DNA of 64,000 nt, from contig JAFEUB010000840.1 of NCBI GenBank assembly GCA_024529925.1, positions 496,001 through 560,000 of the forward strand, read 5' to 3'. This document shows, piece after piece, positions 47,630 through 61,116 of this stretch (positions within the stretch are counted from its first letter, which is position 1; the number at the start of each line of letters is the position of its first letter). The notes beneath the pieces were generated by a model. That model was given only the letters and a program-made list of their open reading frames with translations, was not told the origin of the DNA and ran no database searches. A program made the position numbers and the translations under genes. The stretch comes from Ophthalmolycus amberensis. Lineage: Eukaryota; Chordata; Actinopteri; Perciformes; Zoarcidae.

Positions 47630-50600
47630 AGTGCTTCTATTTTTTACCCTTGTCTTTTCTTCAATATCAATCAGTGCAGTGAGATAAGATGGAAGATAAT
47701 GGCTGTTCACAGAAAGTGGAGAAGGAATAACAAGTTTTGGTTTTCACTTTCCATGTCTCTTGAGCAACACCAGCCTGCTACTTAAAGAAGCAACTTCCAT
47801 TGTTATCCGTGTTGCATCAGTTTTTAATTTTGAACTGCACCACTTTCGACGCTGCAAATCCCTTGGTTGTCTGTTTGCCTCTCGCGGTGGATGTTTTTTG
47901 TTGTTGTTGTTTTTCTTTTAATTCACCTCATGGGCAACCATGTTTACATGAACACCATGTTGCGCCGAAGAGACGGAGTGAAAATCATCCCGAATAGAAT
48001 GGAATGCTAACAAGGGAAAATGTGTTCGAAGCAAAAACAGAGTCAGAGGGAAACAGGGGGGGATAAACACATTCAGGGAAGGAGGGAGGGTATGATTATT
48101 GGACTAACCCTGGAGGGAGGAAGGATGAGTGGGGGCCATGGCAGACTTTTTGCCCTCCAACAGTGTCTCCTGTGTGTGTGTCTGTGTGCAGTGTATTTGT
48201 GTGTGTCTAAGAGAAAGTTAGAGCGAGATGCGGGGGGTAGTGTGCACATTTCAGGGACTTGTCGGTATGCAAAGCTGTATCAGTGGATATAGCATCTATG
48301 GAAGAGAGATTTCTTCACAGTCTTTGCTACACCCTAATTAATCTGCTTAAACCTGCTAGGCCTGTCTCCAGCACTCTTACACATCAGAAAAGCCAGGCAG
48401 CTCTGAATCCAACCAGGATTTTCTCCATGGATGCCAGTGGAAAATCACTCCAGCCCCACAGCTGACAGCTTTCTGTCAGAGTGTGCAGAAATGCATATAA
48501 AGTAGAGACAAACATAGACCTCATCATTTCCCATGATGGATGTTTTGTGGGGAGGCAGTTGTCACAAGGGGTCATGAAGCCCATGAGACAATCAGGTTGT
48601 TGGTTTGTATTGCCTTCCCGCATCCTCTGCCTGTTGGGTGGCACACACTTCCGTACTGTAAGTAACAGATAAAGCAATTCACGGTGGGTGGTGTTCTTTT
48701 AGCCGTGCCGTATGATGTAGTTGTGATCGAGATCTTACACAAATACCAATGGCAAAAGGGTGACGGTCATTGTCTTTCACTCACTGTTACTGCTGGAGCT
48801 AATGCAAACAATTCTCCTGGAAATATCTAATGGACTATATTCAGGCCATACAGTCAACTGTTTGTGAAGAACTGTCCAAAGTGAAATCCATCACACTCAC
48901 CTACCTTGCTACGTTGAGTCTGCTAAGCAATATGCAGCATTTTCCCAGCTTTTGCCTGCCACGATGGATTACCCAATCCCGCGGCGAGTGTCAAATAATT
49001 GCAGTTGCTCTTTGCGGCAATATTTCACGACTGATTTGACCAATTAATCCTGATAATGGATGGTGTCTAAATATGGTTTGATCTGGAGGGCTACTTCTTT
49101 GGTTGACATGTAACAATGCGTCTCAATATACAAGCTTAGTGTGAGTGACATCTTGTAGTTTGAATTGTGTGAATCAAGACTTGACTGATTGTGATTTAGT
49201 AAGGATGAATGTATATGTGTGTATGTGTCAAATGTATCATTCAAACTAATAGATATCACCGTGAGACTTCCCTAGTGGATTACTGACATTAAGGCAATTA
49301 TTTGTTGTATTACAAGTCAAGGAAATTAAGTTTAAATTTGCAAATGTGTGATCATTTGCATACATTTACAGAACAGAAATCTGAACATTGGATAAAGTCA
49401 GGTTCAAAATGATGATTTCATTTTGTTTACATTTTAGAGTCCAAAGTTTTTAATGGAGGGAATTTGGGTTATCTCTTTGTATGACTTAACTGTCAACAGC
49501 CTTGAAAAGTCCATTTTGGCCATGTTTTTAGGAATAAAATATAAATCCAGCTATGAATGATATTCAAACAAACCTCTGTAAAAACCTTCAGAATATAGAG
49601 AGCACTGACATTGGATGGTTTGGTGTAAGGGCCACTGAAGTGAAGATTTCTAGCTCAGAGTATGACTGCTTGCGTGGATTTATGTGCGGCCAGTTGTAAA
49701 TGGGGCAACACAGACCCACATATATATATATATAGTGGATTTAGTGTAATTGGGTAAATCCACTGCCAGCCAAAATTACATTATATACAAGACTTAATCT
49801 TGATAATTGTTCGGTTCACTCACTGTACATCAGAGCATCCTTCATACTTCAAAAAAGTTTGACAGATATTATTTTCATTATTGTAGGATATAAAAGTGCC
49901 GGATTGCTCTTTCCACCAGGATTCCATCATTGTTTGTTCAGAAATCAACAAGAGGCAATGACTAATATTAAGAAAAATATGAATAAAGATAGTTACTATA
50001 TAGGATGTTATGATACATAATGTTTTATTTGTTACAATTCAGGATGGTGATGTCGGGAAACATGAGTTTAGTCACAACAGACATGCTAAGTTTTGTACCT
50101 TTTTATTAATGTAAAAAAGAAAGACAGTAAGTTTCAATCATCATCCATCCAAGATCCCGATACTGCTGATGTAATTTGATAAGTGGGGACAAACTTTTAT
50201 CCATGTACGGTAATGTAATTGTCACCCTCTCTACTTAATTCAGACTTTTCTTTCCAGAAACTGAAAGTACCAATTTAAAGTTTGTTTACAGTATTACACA
50301 GCCCACATCCAGCTCGATTCTTCACTCAGTCCCCCTCTTCGGTTCCAAACAAAGATGACGTAACAGATGATCATGACGCACGGATCCCCATTACCAACAT
50401 TAACATACCATAATTATAGCCCACTGATGAATTGACATGATTAATATAAAAAAGCTCAGCATGTCCAAAGAAAACGATGGCTTAAGTGATACAGACTGTA
50501 TTAATTTCATATCATTTGCAATTCAGGGTAAGTTTGTGTGAGAGCGCTCTTTCTCCCAGCTTGCTTCAGATGGCCTCGGATAACAAAAATCCATTCCTGT

Positions 50601-53488
50601 GCAGTCATCCACAGAGGAAGTTTTTCACCATCAAATATGGACATTTATCTTGTCTGTTTTGCATATTTTATGGAATTGATTCATGTTTTCATTAAGTATT
50701 TACAATATTAGCTTTTTTTATTACCAGACTGGATTTAGTTGAGAGCCACAAAAAGAGGAAAGGTTTGTAAATATTGAGTTCTGTTCTTGAAATGGATTCA
50801 TTTATAATCTTGCCCAGGCTCAGTACAAGGGAATATTATAAATAACCAAAATAATTCTTATCGCTTGACAAATTTAGTTTAACTCATGAAGTAGGCGTCA
50901 TTGAATTCATTAACTTTCATGCAGAAGAGGGGATTAGTAAGATAATTTATGTCATTGCTCATCTTGTGGTTAAGTGTCTGACCTGATTTTATTAATAGTT
51001 TTAAAGGCTTTTTCATATTTGAACAGCTTATTAAAGCAGTCTCATGTCGTATCTCAGGTCTCTTGTCCATTCTAATGGCAGGTCTAAAGATCAGAGGTGA
51101 CGAGATCTTTGCCATCAGTATCCTTTAAGGGATGCCTTGCCTCAGGAAACGTAGATGCCCGTGTTAATTATCCTTACTTTATCCCACTCAAATATATTTT
51201 CTTTATATCATAGTTTTGCAATCTGTTGGAGATCAGTTTTGTTGACTGCCTGTTTGTAACACCTTACATAAACATAAAATGAACATAGAAAACACTACTG
51301 TATTCACTGCAAACATGACCTTATTAAAATGAGTGTTTCCTTGGAACGGTAGAAAGATGGTAGAGATTTATGGCATTTATGCAAACATCAAACACACATT
51401 TCAACATGCGTATGCTAACAAATGCACACACAATTATAGTGAACAGACCGGCAATCAATGCAATGATGTTTTAATTGGACTTAGGGCGAATGCTAAAGCA
51501 GAGCCGTTCCAAAACCGCCCTTCTCCTCCTGTGTCAGCTCAATTAATCCCTGATTGGAGCTAATTGCTTGTGGAAGGTCTCTCTGAAACAACAGTGGATA
51601 TGAAGTAGGCTGAACGTGCTTGGCTGTGTACCCTTCACTGTTTAATGCAGTCTTCCTGCCAAACAAATCAAATATTTGATGACAGAATGTCTAATTGCCT
51701 TCTTTCTGTCTCACTTACGCTCTCGCTGCCTTTGATTAGCAAGCACAGACAGGTGCGTATACTATATCGATGTGCGTGGTGTTGGGACATTCTCACACCA
51801 TGGTTTGTACATTAACGCCGCAATAGACACTGTCAATCACTAATTCACCGTCCATGCCAACAGCAGTGCTTGCGGTTCTCCAACCGTTAGAACGCTGTGG
51901 TCTTGCTTCACTCAGGCTATTAGCAGCTGTTAAGCTGGCGGAATAAACTGTGAGCTAATGATTAGAATGCATCTGAACTCTATAGCACCACATTTAGCAA
52001 CACTTAATTAATCTTAATGGATTCTGAAAAACGCCAGCCAAAAAAAAATAATAAATAAATAAATCGTATCCATAAATTACTTTTCACTGTTCTGTACCAC
52101 ACATTGCAACAAAGAACTCCCCAGGGACGCTTTAACTCTCGCACATTAATGTATATGTGTGTGTGTGGTGTATCTGCGCAAGCACTTACTGTACAGTAGG
52201 CACTAACGCACACATCCTTTCCTCCTGAAAATAAGTGTTTACCAAAAATATTAGCTCCTTGAATCAACCTCTCTCCCACTTCCCCCTTTCTCATCACCTT
52301 CATCCCACTCTGTGATTTGTCTTTTCTTACACCATAATCCTCTGTCTTTTTGTGATGCGAGCGAACGGGGAGAGTTATGCACTGCACCAGTGCAAGCTCA
52401 GTTATTTGAAGGGATGCCATTTAAATTTAGTGTTGAAGTTGAATGAATGATTTCAGCAAGTTGTATTTGCAGGAGTATTATTATTTGTTTGCACGCACGC
52501 ATGTGTGTGTGTGTGTGCGTGTGTGTAGTGCCTGCCATAGCGTTCTTATCACCTCCTCACACACCTGCTTCCCTCGAAGGCTGAGCCTCCCCTCTTCTCA
52601 TGCCTCCTCATCAAAGCCAGATCCAGCCACAGTTGTCGCTTCCCTTTCCCAGCATGCATTCCCCCTCCCCCTGTCTAGCTGGTCTGGCTCGCGTTCAACC
52701 GCCACCACTCCCATTGTATCACTGTGTTGTCCGGGCAGTAAGACCTTGCTGGTATCATACCCATCCCTCGGTGGAAAATTCATGCGGCTTGGCGGATGTA
52801 GGTGCAGGCGCTGTGTCTCTTGGAAGCACTTTTAAGGATTAGAAAGGACTACAAAGTGAAGCGCAAAGCCTAAAGTTAGTTAGCACTGGAGGGAAGGACA
52901 TTTTCCTGCAAACTACAGGTGCAAATCACATGTTTTAGCTGACAAAGCCACAGTTATCTGATTTGCAATACCTCCTACATACACGGACTGACGTAATAGC
53001 ACATACGCTTAGATGGGAATTCATTTTACCCCCTTTCAGTGGCTTGGGGTTTCAGTGAGTTCTATGAAAACCCAGCCATCTTTTGATTGTGATTGTGATT
53101 GTGTGAACACTAATGACCCTTGTGCAGATTACAGTACATTCCTGAAATGTGTTTTTCCCTAAACAACAGCAAACTCACCACCATTATCAGTCCTATCTAA
53201 TTAAAAGGCATCTGTGTAGGTGGCCACAATTTAAATTAGTTTCGAGTCCGCCTTTGTCCTCCATTGTAAACCGATTCCCTCATAAACTGCAATGCAGTTA
53301 AGAGGGACTTTAATTAAAGCCACAAATCTAAATGGGAACAACAAAGAGAAGAAAGTCATCTCAACAAAATGGCCAAAATACATCTAAAGATATTGTAAGT
53401 GTGTTTCTTTAAATCTTCTCTGAAAGCCAATGCAGAGGTTTACAATTTTAGTACACAATGTGACTTTGGCATGTGCAGTGGTGTCAAA

Positions 53489-53676
53489 TAGGGCTGCAAA
53501 TAATCATTATTTTCACTATGAAATAATGTATTGATTATTTTCTCAATTTACTGTTTTTGTTCTATAATATGTACAACGATAGTGGAAAATGTCCATCAAC
53601 AATCCACAACCCAAAGATCCAGAAAATCTTTAGCGTTTTTAAAAAATGTTTATGATGAATCGATTATCAAAATAAA
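53489..53676. mobile_element. hAT-like MITE fragment ('tagggctgcaa...aatcgattatcaaaata')
   Basis: The 5' end tagggctgcaaataatcattattttcac and the phrases gattattttctcaattta, gtggaaaatgtccatcaacaatcc, gatgaatcgattatcaaaata match the layout of a common teleost element whose ends read TAGGGCTGCAAC. The 3' end is missing: the sequence passes straight into the next element. Confidence 0.7.
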
Positions 53677-54265
53677 GGGCCCTATTTAAACAATCTATAG
53701 TGCATGGTCTAAAGTGCTTTAAGGGCGTGCCCAGCTCCACTTTTGCAGGTTAACACCGCATCATCTGACATAATCTGTCCCCATATAATATGGTTTTGGG
53801 CACAACATGAATTAAGTGAAAGCGTGAGAGCAAACCATGCTACGGTAGCAGCGGAGCGTCTGCCTACACCTTTCTCCCACTCTTCTGTCACATCAACAAT
53901 TTCATTTTACTGCATTATGAGCAAATAGCACCAATAAGCTATTTACTGAAGAGAAGGAACGCTGCATGCGTGTCGCTGTGTGTGTAACAAGCAGAGTCAA
54001 CGCTCTTTGTCAATCCGCCTATCTATGTAGGTGCGTCTTACTATATGAATAAGGCGGCCTTTAAATAACAGGAAAATTGCGCCATTGACTTCAAACCAGG
54101 TTTTTGTTGGTCACTGGTGCAATGTGCCAGCAATCGGCCTGACCACACTTCATTTTAAGACCAACATGCCCGTGGACACACCGATGGGGGCAAGTACTTT
54201 TGCTACTCACAATAATGTGGACGCTTGGCGTGAAAATTAAAACTGTCTTAGCTTTGCGTCGGTTA
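53677..54265. mobile_element. Non-autonomous element, 'gggccctattttaa' family, 3' end incomplete
   Basis: It starts gggccctatttaaacaatctatagtgcatggtctaaagtgctttaagggcgtgcccagctccacttttgc. It continues with ggcggcctttaaataacaggaaaattgcgcc, cactggtgcaatgtgc, aagaccaacatgcccgtggacacaccgatgggggcaagt and ends near gacgcttggcgtgaaaattaaaactg. This order is one I know from fish genomes, where the far end normally reads ...atagggccc; that terminus is not seen here. No transposase frame. Confidence 0.65.
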
Positions 54266-56189
54266 TAAACCAGCCGGTTTGGACTCTCTGCAACAATTTC
54301 ACCAGTCTACACAACACAAACACTGACTGGATAGTTTTCACACTTTTAAACTATACTGATATTTTCCGTCTGCACCTGTTCTGTTTTGTGGACACACTTC
54401 TTATCTCATATACCTGGAAACAATTCATCTCAGTTCGGTACCATGGCAACATAAATGAATGTTGCAGAAGTCTTCTTTTTTTTTTACCTCTTCACAGCAG
54501 AGGTGAAGTGTTCACATTTTTAATTAACTTTGTCAAAAGAATGAATGTCGTTGGATTTCTAATTAACAGGGGCTGAGATTTAAGTGTACTGGAAAAGTAA
54601 AAAGACAATCTCCATTTCTTTGTCTCCCTTGAGGCAAGGATTTTAGGAGCAATTTTGTTATGTCTCATCGAGCATCTAGTGCAGGGTTATCGTATCAACT
54701 CGCCACTTTCCTGATTGGTTTGATGATAATGTGTCTGTTAAAGGATTGCATTTTGCCGTGTGCTTTGTGTATCTTTTTTTCCTAGTGCATGTGCATTCCC
54801 TACCTTACAGGAGCAGCATTTTTTTTCTAGTCATGGAAACAATGCAAACCTCCTCCATGCATGCAATGTAAACAATCCTACCTCCAGTCATAGAGATTCT
54901 ATGCCAGCATCTGTATGTGTGGCGTGCGTCCCTCCCTCACTGCCTGCTCTGCCCTCCCCAGAGAGCTGCAGCATTAATAACTGTAAGTGGATAATGCCTG
55001 AGCTCGAATTCCGATCAAGCTTTAATAAGAGCATGATTCAGTCGACCACTGGCGGCAGGAGGCACTTTGTGTGTGTGTGTGTTTGCAGGCATGTGTGTAC
55101 AGGGGCCTTAACGTACAATATAAGTGCATTGCTGTTGGTGGTGCATTCAAGGATTTCTCATCTTTTGCCTCACAACGATAGAAATGTGTGTCACGTCTAC
55201 CAGTGTCAGGGTCAAACTGTGGTCAGTCAAAATGAACAAGAGGATGTCACGAGTCATTAATAATGTAATCAGGAGGGCAGAGGTATAGTTTTCTGCGTAT
55301 GCACCTGTCCTCGGTGTGGTAACGGGCCAATGCGAGGCCCTCTCTTTTAATTTTGTGCTTGTGCAATAGTGCGTCAATAGTTGAAAAGGAGGGCTTTGTC
55401 ATGGCTTGCTCTTGCGTCTACACATTGGCTTCATGCTTTCAGCTGTAGATGGAGAATCTCTGCGACAATGTCGAACACCACGCACAATCAGCCGCTGCAC
55501 ATACCGGTAGTTACAGTTTCCAGCGAAGTATAAACGCAGCTCAACAGAGTTAATTGGAGCGTTGCACGGATTCTATATGAGCATGCCTTCAACAGCCAGT
55601 CTTCTAATACAAACCGACTGGTAAGGCACTGCAACACTGAATAACATAATACATTACAGCACGGAGGACAGGGACGTTCGAATGTACAGCAACGTCACAT
55701 TGAAACACCCAACAATTATTAATGTTTCTGTGTATTATGTAATATTAAGTTCCCCGTGGAAGCCGAAGGACACACTACAGAGGGAGCATTATTCATGTTG
55801 AGAAGACGTGTGCTTTGCTGAGAGCCATTAAACATGCTATCTGTTCATTGCCATTAGCTCCAAAAGCCCAGAGTGCAAACCTGACTTTGACATCTAATCC
55901 TCTTACTCGGAAGAGGACTAATGCACGCAGAGTATACAGCACATCCGACAAACATCCTTTTTTTTTTCCCAGTGAAAGCGTTGAATGGCACAGTATCGAT
56001 GAGAGTCCTATTTTTGCTGTCTCCCCAATCTCTTTTGACTTCCCGTCTCTGTTCCTGTCTCCCCCTTCCTCCATCCAACCAGATGGCCTCCCTCTAACAG
56101 AGCAATGACACCAGATGTGCAGTTCCAGTGTCGACTCAGGGACCAGCTGGGCTGAGTGTGCCAGTGGTTCTGTTAATGAAAATGGCTCT

Positions 56190-56190
<1 letters not shown>

Positions 56191-56224
<34 letters not shown>
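56191..56224. repeat. (GT)17 microsatellite
   Basis: Perfect dinucleotide run in intron 2; it accounts for a CVCVCV run in an open frame on the + strand. Confidence 0.97.
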
Positions 56225-56226
<2 letters not shown>

Positions 56227-58087
56227 ACTGTGGTTCAGTGGCATGTGACAGTTGGGGAACTCTCTGTGGGTGAGGGTTTGGAGAGTGAGCCACAGCCAGT
56301 TGCACTGCAGCTCAACTCAGCCATGCAGTGCTCAACAGCACACCCACCAAGGATGAAACTATACAGCTACCCACCCAGAATAAACATTCCCTCTCTCTCT
56401 CTACATTGTATCCCACTCAACATCTTGCTATCTGGCATTCTGTTTTTCCATCTCTAGAGCTGTCTCTCACATCCCCCATCTTCCCTCACACAGGACATAA
56501 TCATGTGTTCTTTCCTCTAACCTATTTAGTAGCAAGGGGATCACTGGTCTTATTACTAATTCATACATACTCCTCAAACGAAGAAGTAGGAGTAAAAACA
56601 GTCTCGGGTAGAATTTACTCAGCTGTATTTGCTTAAAAAAAGGAATGTGTTGATTTTTATGAAATATTGCTCTAATTTTTATATTCCTATCGCAGATTGG
56701 AACTTGAAGCTAACACTATAACGAACGTTTCATTCTGATAAAAACCTCAAGCCGCAGCTAATGAAGTTGTTACTACATGCTGCGCTCTGTAATTCAGGAA
56801 TTTGCTCGGAAACAATTAATTATTACAGATGGTTCTGCTGATCAATTAAATGATAAGGAAACAAAGAAATCCCGTTTGCTTGGCAATGAGTCCGACAGTC
56901 TCCATAGGATGACGACAAATAAGCTCAGTGACAATGTGAAAGTGAAAAAAAAAGTTCCTCTTTAAAAAAATACATAACTCCAAAATGATGGATATTGCAG
57001 CGTACACCTCTGTGATAGCCTAGTTATCTGAGCTGATTATGTTTTTTTCCCATATCTCCCAGCATAGAGATTATGATGGGGGGGGGGGTTAATACCTACA
57101 CCAAATGGCTGACGAGGTGGATGAGATTCCGCAAGCTCTTAAGCATGCTCTGAAAGAAAATTCTCGCTCGTACAGGATAAATCATAGCCTTTTGAAACTT
57201 CCAAAGGGAATGTGGAGTCCACTCACCTTTATTCTGTAATATTTTTAGCATTTATTGAGCCAGAAGTGGTGCAGCAGAGTGACACAGGAGTGAAGGCTCC
57301 CATGGGATTCAGTCCATTAAGCCAATGAGGGGCAGAGTTGTGATTCCAGATATTGGAGACTTTTAAGCTCTACACAGTAATCCATCTTGCAGGACTGCCG
57401 CAGCATATCCATGAATAGTTTGCACCTGAATTTCACTGATAAAATGTCCTTAATTTCCAAAAGGACGATTCATACATTGTGAAATAGAATAGGAGTAGAA
57501 CAGATATTGAAGATCTTTACCGTGTTCATTTGACTAGGTCAAAAAAAATGCTGATTGTTTGTTTTCATGGTGACAACACACGTCGGTGTGGGGCTGTACA
57601 GTGTGTCGAACTCACTAGTTTGAGAACTGGAAACTCCATTTTGGCCTACTATTCACATTAAGCTACCGTTTTCCTTTTGTCTGTCTCTTGTTGATGCTCA
57701 TCATGGGACAATCCTCAATTCCTGTCTAGCATCAAGGTAACGGAGATAGTGACAAAAGACCCTGTTAATGCTTCGTATTACTCCACGGCTCGTTCATGGC
57801 AAAGACTCACCTCAGGGAGTCCGCGGTAAGTCTGTTTATACCGAAGTTAGCACATAAAACATGGCCGCAGCTCTGACCATCCTGCTGTGTTGATTTGAAT
57901 GGGAATGTTCTATTTCTCTCCTGACACCCCTATCCACAATAGCATGGCGTGTCAACAGCTGAAGCTGCATTCCAGGACCAGTTATGACAAACAAGCATGA
58001 CACAATTGAAATGAGTACAAACTGACAGGATATGTGTATTTTAAACACTTCATGTTCACTCTATGAAGCTGTATTTTGGACTGAGAT

Positions 58088-58216
58088 GAATGCTAACATC
58101 AGCAATCTAACATGCTCACAATGACAATATTACCATGCAGATGTTTACAAGCATGTGTACTACGTTCACGATCTTACTTTAGCTTGTTTGCATGCTAAGA
58201 GTTGGTAATTAGCACA
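58088..58216. repeat. Teleost dispersed repeat, 5' portion ('gctaacatcagcaatctaac' family)
   Basis: gaatgctaacatcagcaatctaacatgctcacaatgacaatattaccatgcagatgtttac...gttcacgatcttactttagcttgtttgcatgctaagagttggtaattagcac. It appears to be the upstream part of the family whose downstream part is at 13272-13562; the two overlap at the 'gcatgctaa' phrase. Confidence 0.65.
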
Positions 58217-60699
58217 AACCCAGAGTAGGCGCAGGCGAGGCTGAATTTCAATGATGCGTTTTGCAAATAATAGCTTATAAACCAAACTTTCACACGTCCA
58301 CATTCACACCTACTGCCGATTTATGGTTTCCAATTCAACCTGCATGACTTTTGAGTGGGAGAAACCCAGATCACACAGAGGAGACCTGCACTGATACAGG
58401 AGGAACATCCATTTAGTGCTTGTGCTGCCCCAATAAGACTTTGTGCAAAGTACACTTTTCAAATCGCTTTCACTCTAATATAAACTTCAATATACATACT
58501 CCATACAGAAATAGTTTATTTACACTTGGATTCAGAGAATGTGGGGGAAATAAGCATTCATGACATGTGGGGGCATATGACTCAGTGTGTCAGCCTGAAG
58601 GATGATTCCTCTGCTGCTGTGTGGATTAGGCTGTCTACTAAAACCACTTTCAATGCATCTGTGTGTACACACATGACTGCTGCCAGGACAAGTGAAATGC
58701 TGAAATGCTGAAATGCATTTTTTTTTTTACATGTTAATCTTCAACTGGTAAATGTTAATTAATACTCTTACAGTGAGGTTCAGGACAAAATAGGAGACAA
58801 AGTCGATTTTTTAAATTGACGGTACTGAATTAATTTGACATCGCTGATACTCAGTGTGCTATAGTCAGGCACCAAATATCATGAAAACAGAAACCAGGTA
58901 CGGTAGACTCCACACGTACTGTAAGCCAAGTAATAATTTGCCGTGGGACTGGATGCTCCAGTGGGTGTGTTGTTCTACAGTGTCTCATCAATTACATTCC
59001 CTGAGAGAAAACACCCGGCTGTTTTCTGTTTCTTCGGATGCCGAGGTTAATGGTGCTTTTCTCAAACGCCTCTGCCAGCCAGTAATTGGAGCAACTTAAC
59101 AATCATAAGTGCATTCTTTGTAGTGTAGGCAGCACCGGCTGAACACAGCTTTATTAACTATGAAAAAAGACAACTTTTATTGATTAACCTCCCTCATTTA
59201 TTCCTCCAAGTTTTTCCTCTTTTTCCTCTTTTCACAACTTAGAGCTTCTCGGTTTTTTGTACTTCACACTGAAAAACACCACCGGCCATCTTAGAAGGAC
59301 GTTATAATGAGTAGAAAATATCCTCACATTCTAGTCCCTTTTTAGTATGCACCTGAAACTATCTGAGTGCTTAAATAGAATATTAGAAGATATAATAATT
59401 AGCAGGGAGAGGAAAACAACCTGTTAAATTGTTTTGCCGTTTGTAAAACTGTCTGTCTTTTGAAAATCCATTTAAATAGATGGTCTGAATCATTTCGGCA
59501 TTTTGTTGCCTGCACACACCGAGTATGTTTATTGAACGCCAGCAATGGGTTAGTCAATGTCATCCCATTTCAGAATAGCTGAATTGCTTGTATAATCCCT
59601 GCTCAATGACATGATTCAAGATATACAATCTTAATTAATTTTTTTCCAGTTTTGACAATAGTCTCAATATACTGAGTAATCTTTGGATTTCAATAGTGAG
59701 TTGAAAGAGGACAGGCTGTGCAAGGCAAACGGGTACACTTTGTTTGCACTGTCTGTTTGTCTGTGGGAGTGTTGATATTCCTTATCCAGAAGATTAAAAC
59801 TGGATCGTCAGTCTCCGAATGCCTTGCACCGAGAGAATATGTGTTGGCATCCATGTATGCTTGCGTCTGTCACTCGTTTTTTTTTTACATGTCTTATACT
59901 TCTGACCTTTCTTCTCTCTGATACGCTACACAGATGTTTCCTCTCTCGTTCACCTGACCACAGACTGGGAATGGGTTTGGCACATGGCGTCGTATGCAGA
60001 TCAGACAGTAAAGTCAGTGCAGACTGGCTCCAGTGTGTCAGCACGAGAGAAGTGCAGCACTTCATACTGCAGAGTCAGCCTCTCACAGCACACTCATTTA
60101 TACAATGATTTAAAGGGTTATTACATTGCCTCCAGGAAGAAAAATAACCATCCCTGTGTTGTGCACTGTATTTCATCAGGGGGAGCTGTCTGTGTTGAGG
60201 GATAGCATGCCAGTTAGAACTCTGATTGACAGGTTATGAAAGCATCAACAAATATGATTTGATTCTGATAAAATCAGATAAAGCATGGGGTTAGAAAATC
60301 AAATGAGCCAGAGTCCTCTTTATATAGAGGACATCTGAGCAAACTGTGTTGATACACATACGTGTGTGTGTCTTACTTGAGATGCTGTGCACAGCTTCTG
60401 TCTGTCTTAAACTAAAGTGATCCAAATATTAAGAAAGAAAGAAAGAGACAGAAAAGCGGGTGATCAATCACAGCATTAGTTTACTCATAGGATACGACGT
60501 GATTCAAGACATATAGCGAAATATTGCACACATAATAAGCAAATTGAAGAAAATGAGAATGTTTGCAGAATCCATTATATGATAAGAATAGTGTGACTAG
60601 TCGTAAAACTTATCGTTTATTGTGTAACAAGATTCGACATTTTAGTTTTGCAAATGCCAGTAACTCATCTGTAATTCTACTAAATCATTGCCTGTTTAT

Positions 60700-61116
60700 T
60701 AGGGGTGTAACGGTTCACAAAATCCACGGTTGGGTTCGGTACGATACAGTGGAGCCACGGTTCGGTACAGTAGAAAACTATAAATGCCAGAGAAATGTAC
60801 TTGATTTTAAAATATATTTATTCATTACAACTAACATGATAACGTTATTCTTTGACTTTGAACAATGATGGAACTATACCTGAGTGACCCGTCTTCTGGG
60901 GTGTCTTAGCAAAACATAAGCATAAAAAACAAACTGCTCCTTAATGTTATGTAGTATTGTTACTTACATCTTGCTTACATCTTGTATTGTTACTTACATC
61001 TTGCAAAAGAGATTTTTAATCTCAATGGGACTACCTGGTTAAATAAAGGTTTAAAAAAAAAAAAAAAGCCTCGTACCGAACGGTTCAATACGAATACGCG
61101 TACCGTTACACCCCTA
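60700..61116. mobile_element. hAT-like non-autonomous element, TIR TAGGGGTGTAAC, copy 2 with intact TSD
   Basis: It starts taggggtgtaacggttcac and ends taccgttacaccccta. The 8-mer ctgtttat flanks both ends (60692-60699 and 61117-61124), the duplication length expected for hAT transposons. The interior matches copy 1: aaatgccagagaaatgtacttgattttaaaatatatttattcattacaac, the doubled ttgttacttacatcttg unit, and the retroposon-like tail atctcaatgggactacctggttaaataaaggt with an A run. No transposase, so it was moved by a partner elsewhere. Confidence 0.88.

Noticed and set aside
54760..55260. Longest open frame in the window (167 codons, +)
   Set aside because: It runs through a GT microsatellite (VCVCVC) and has no recognisable domain or splice context; probably chance.
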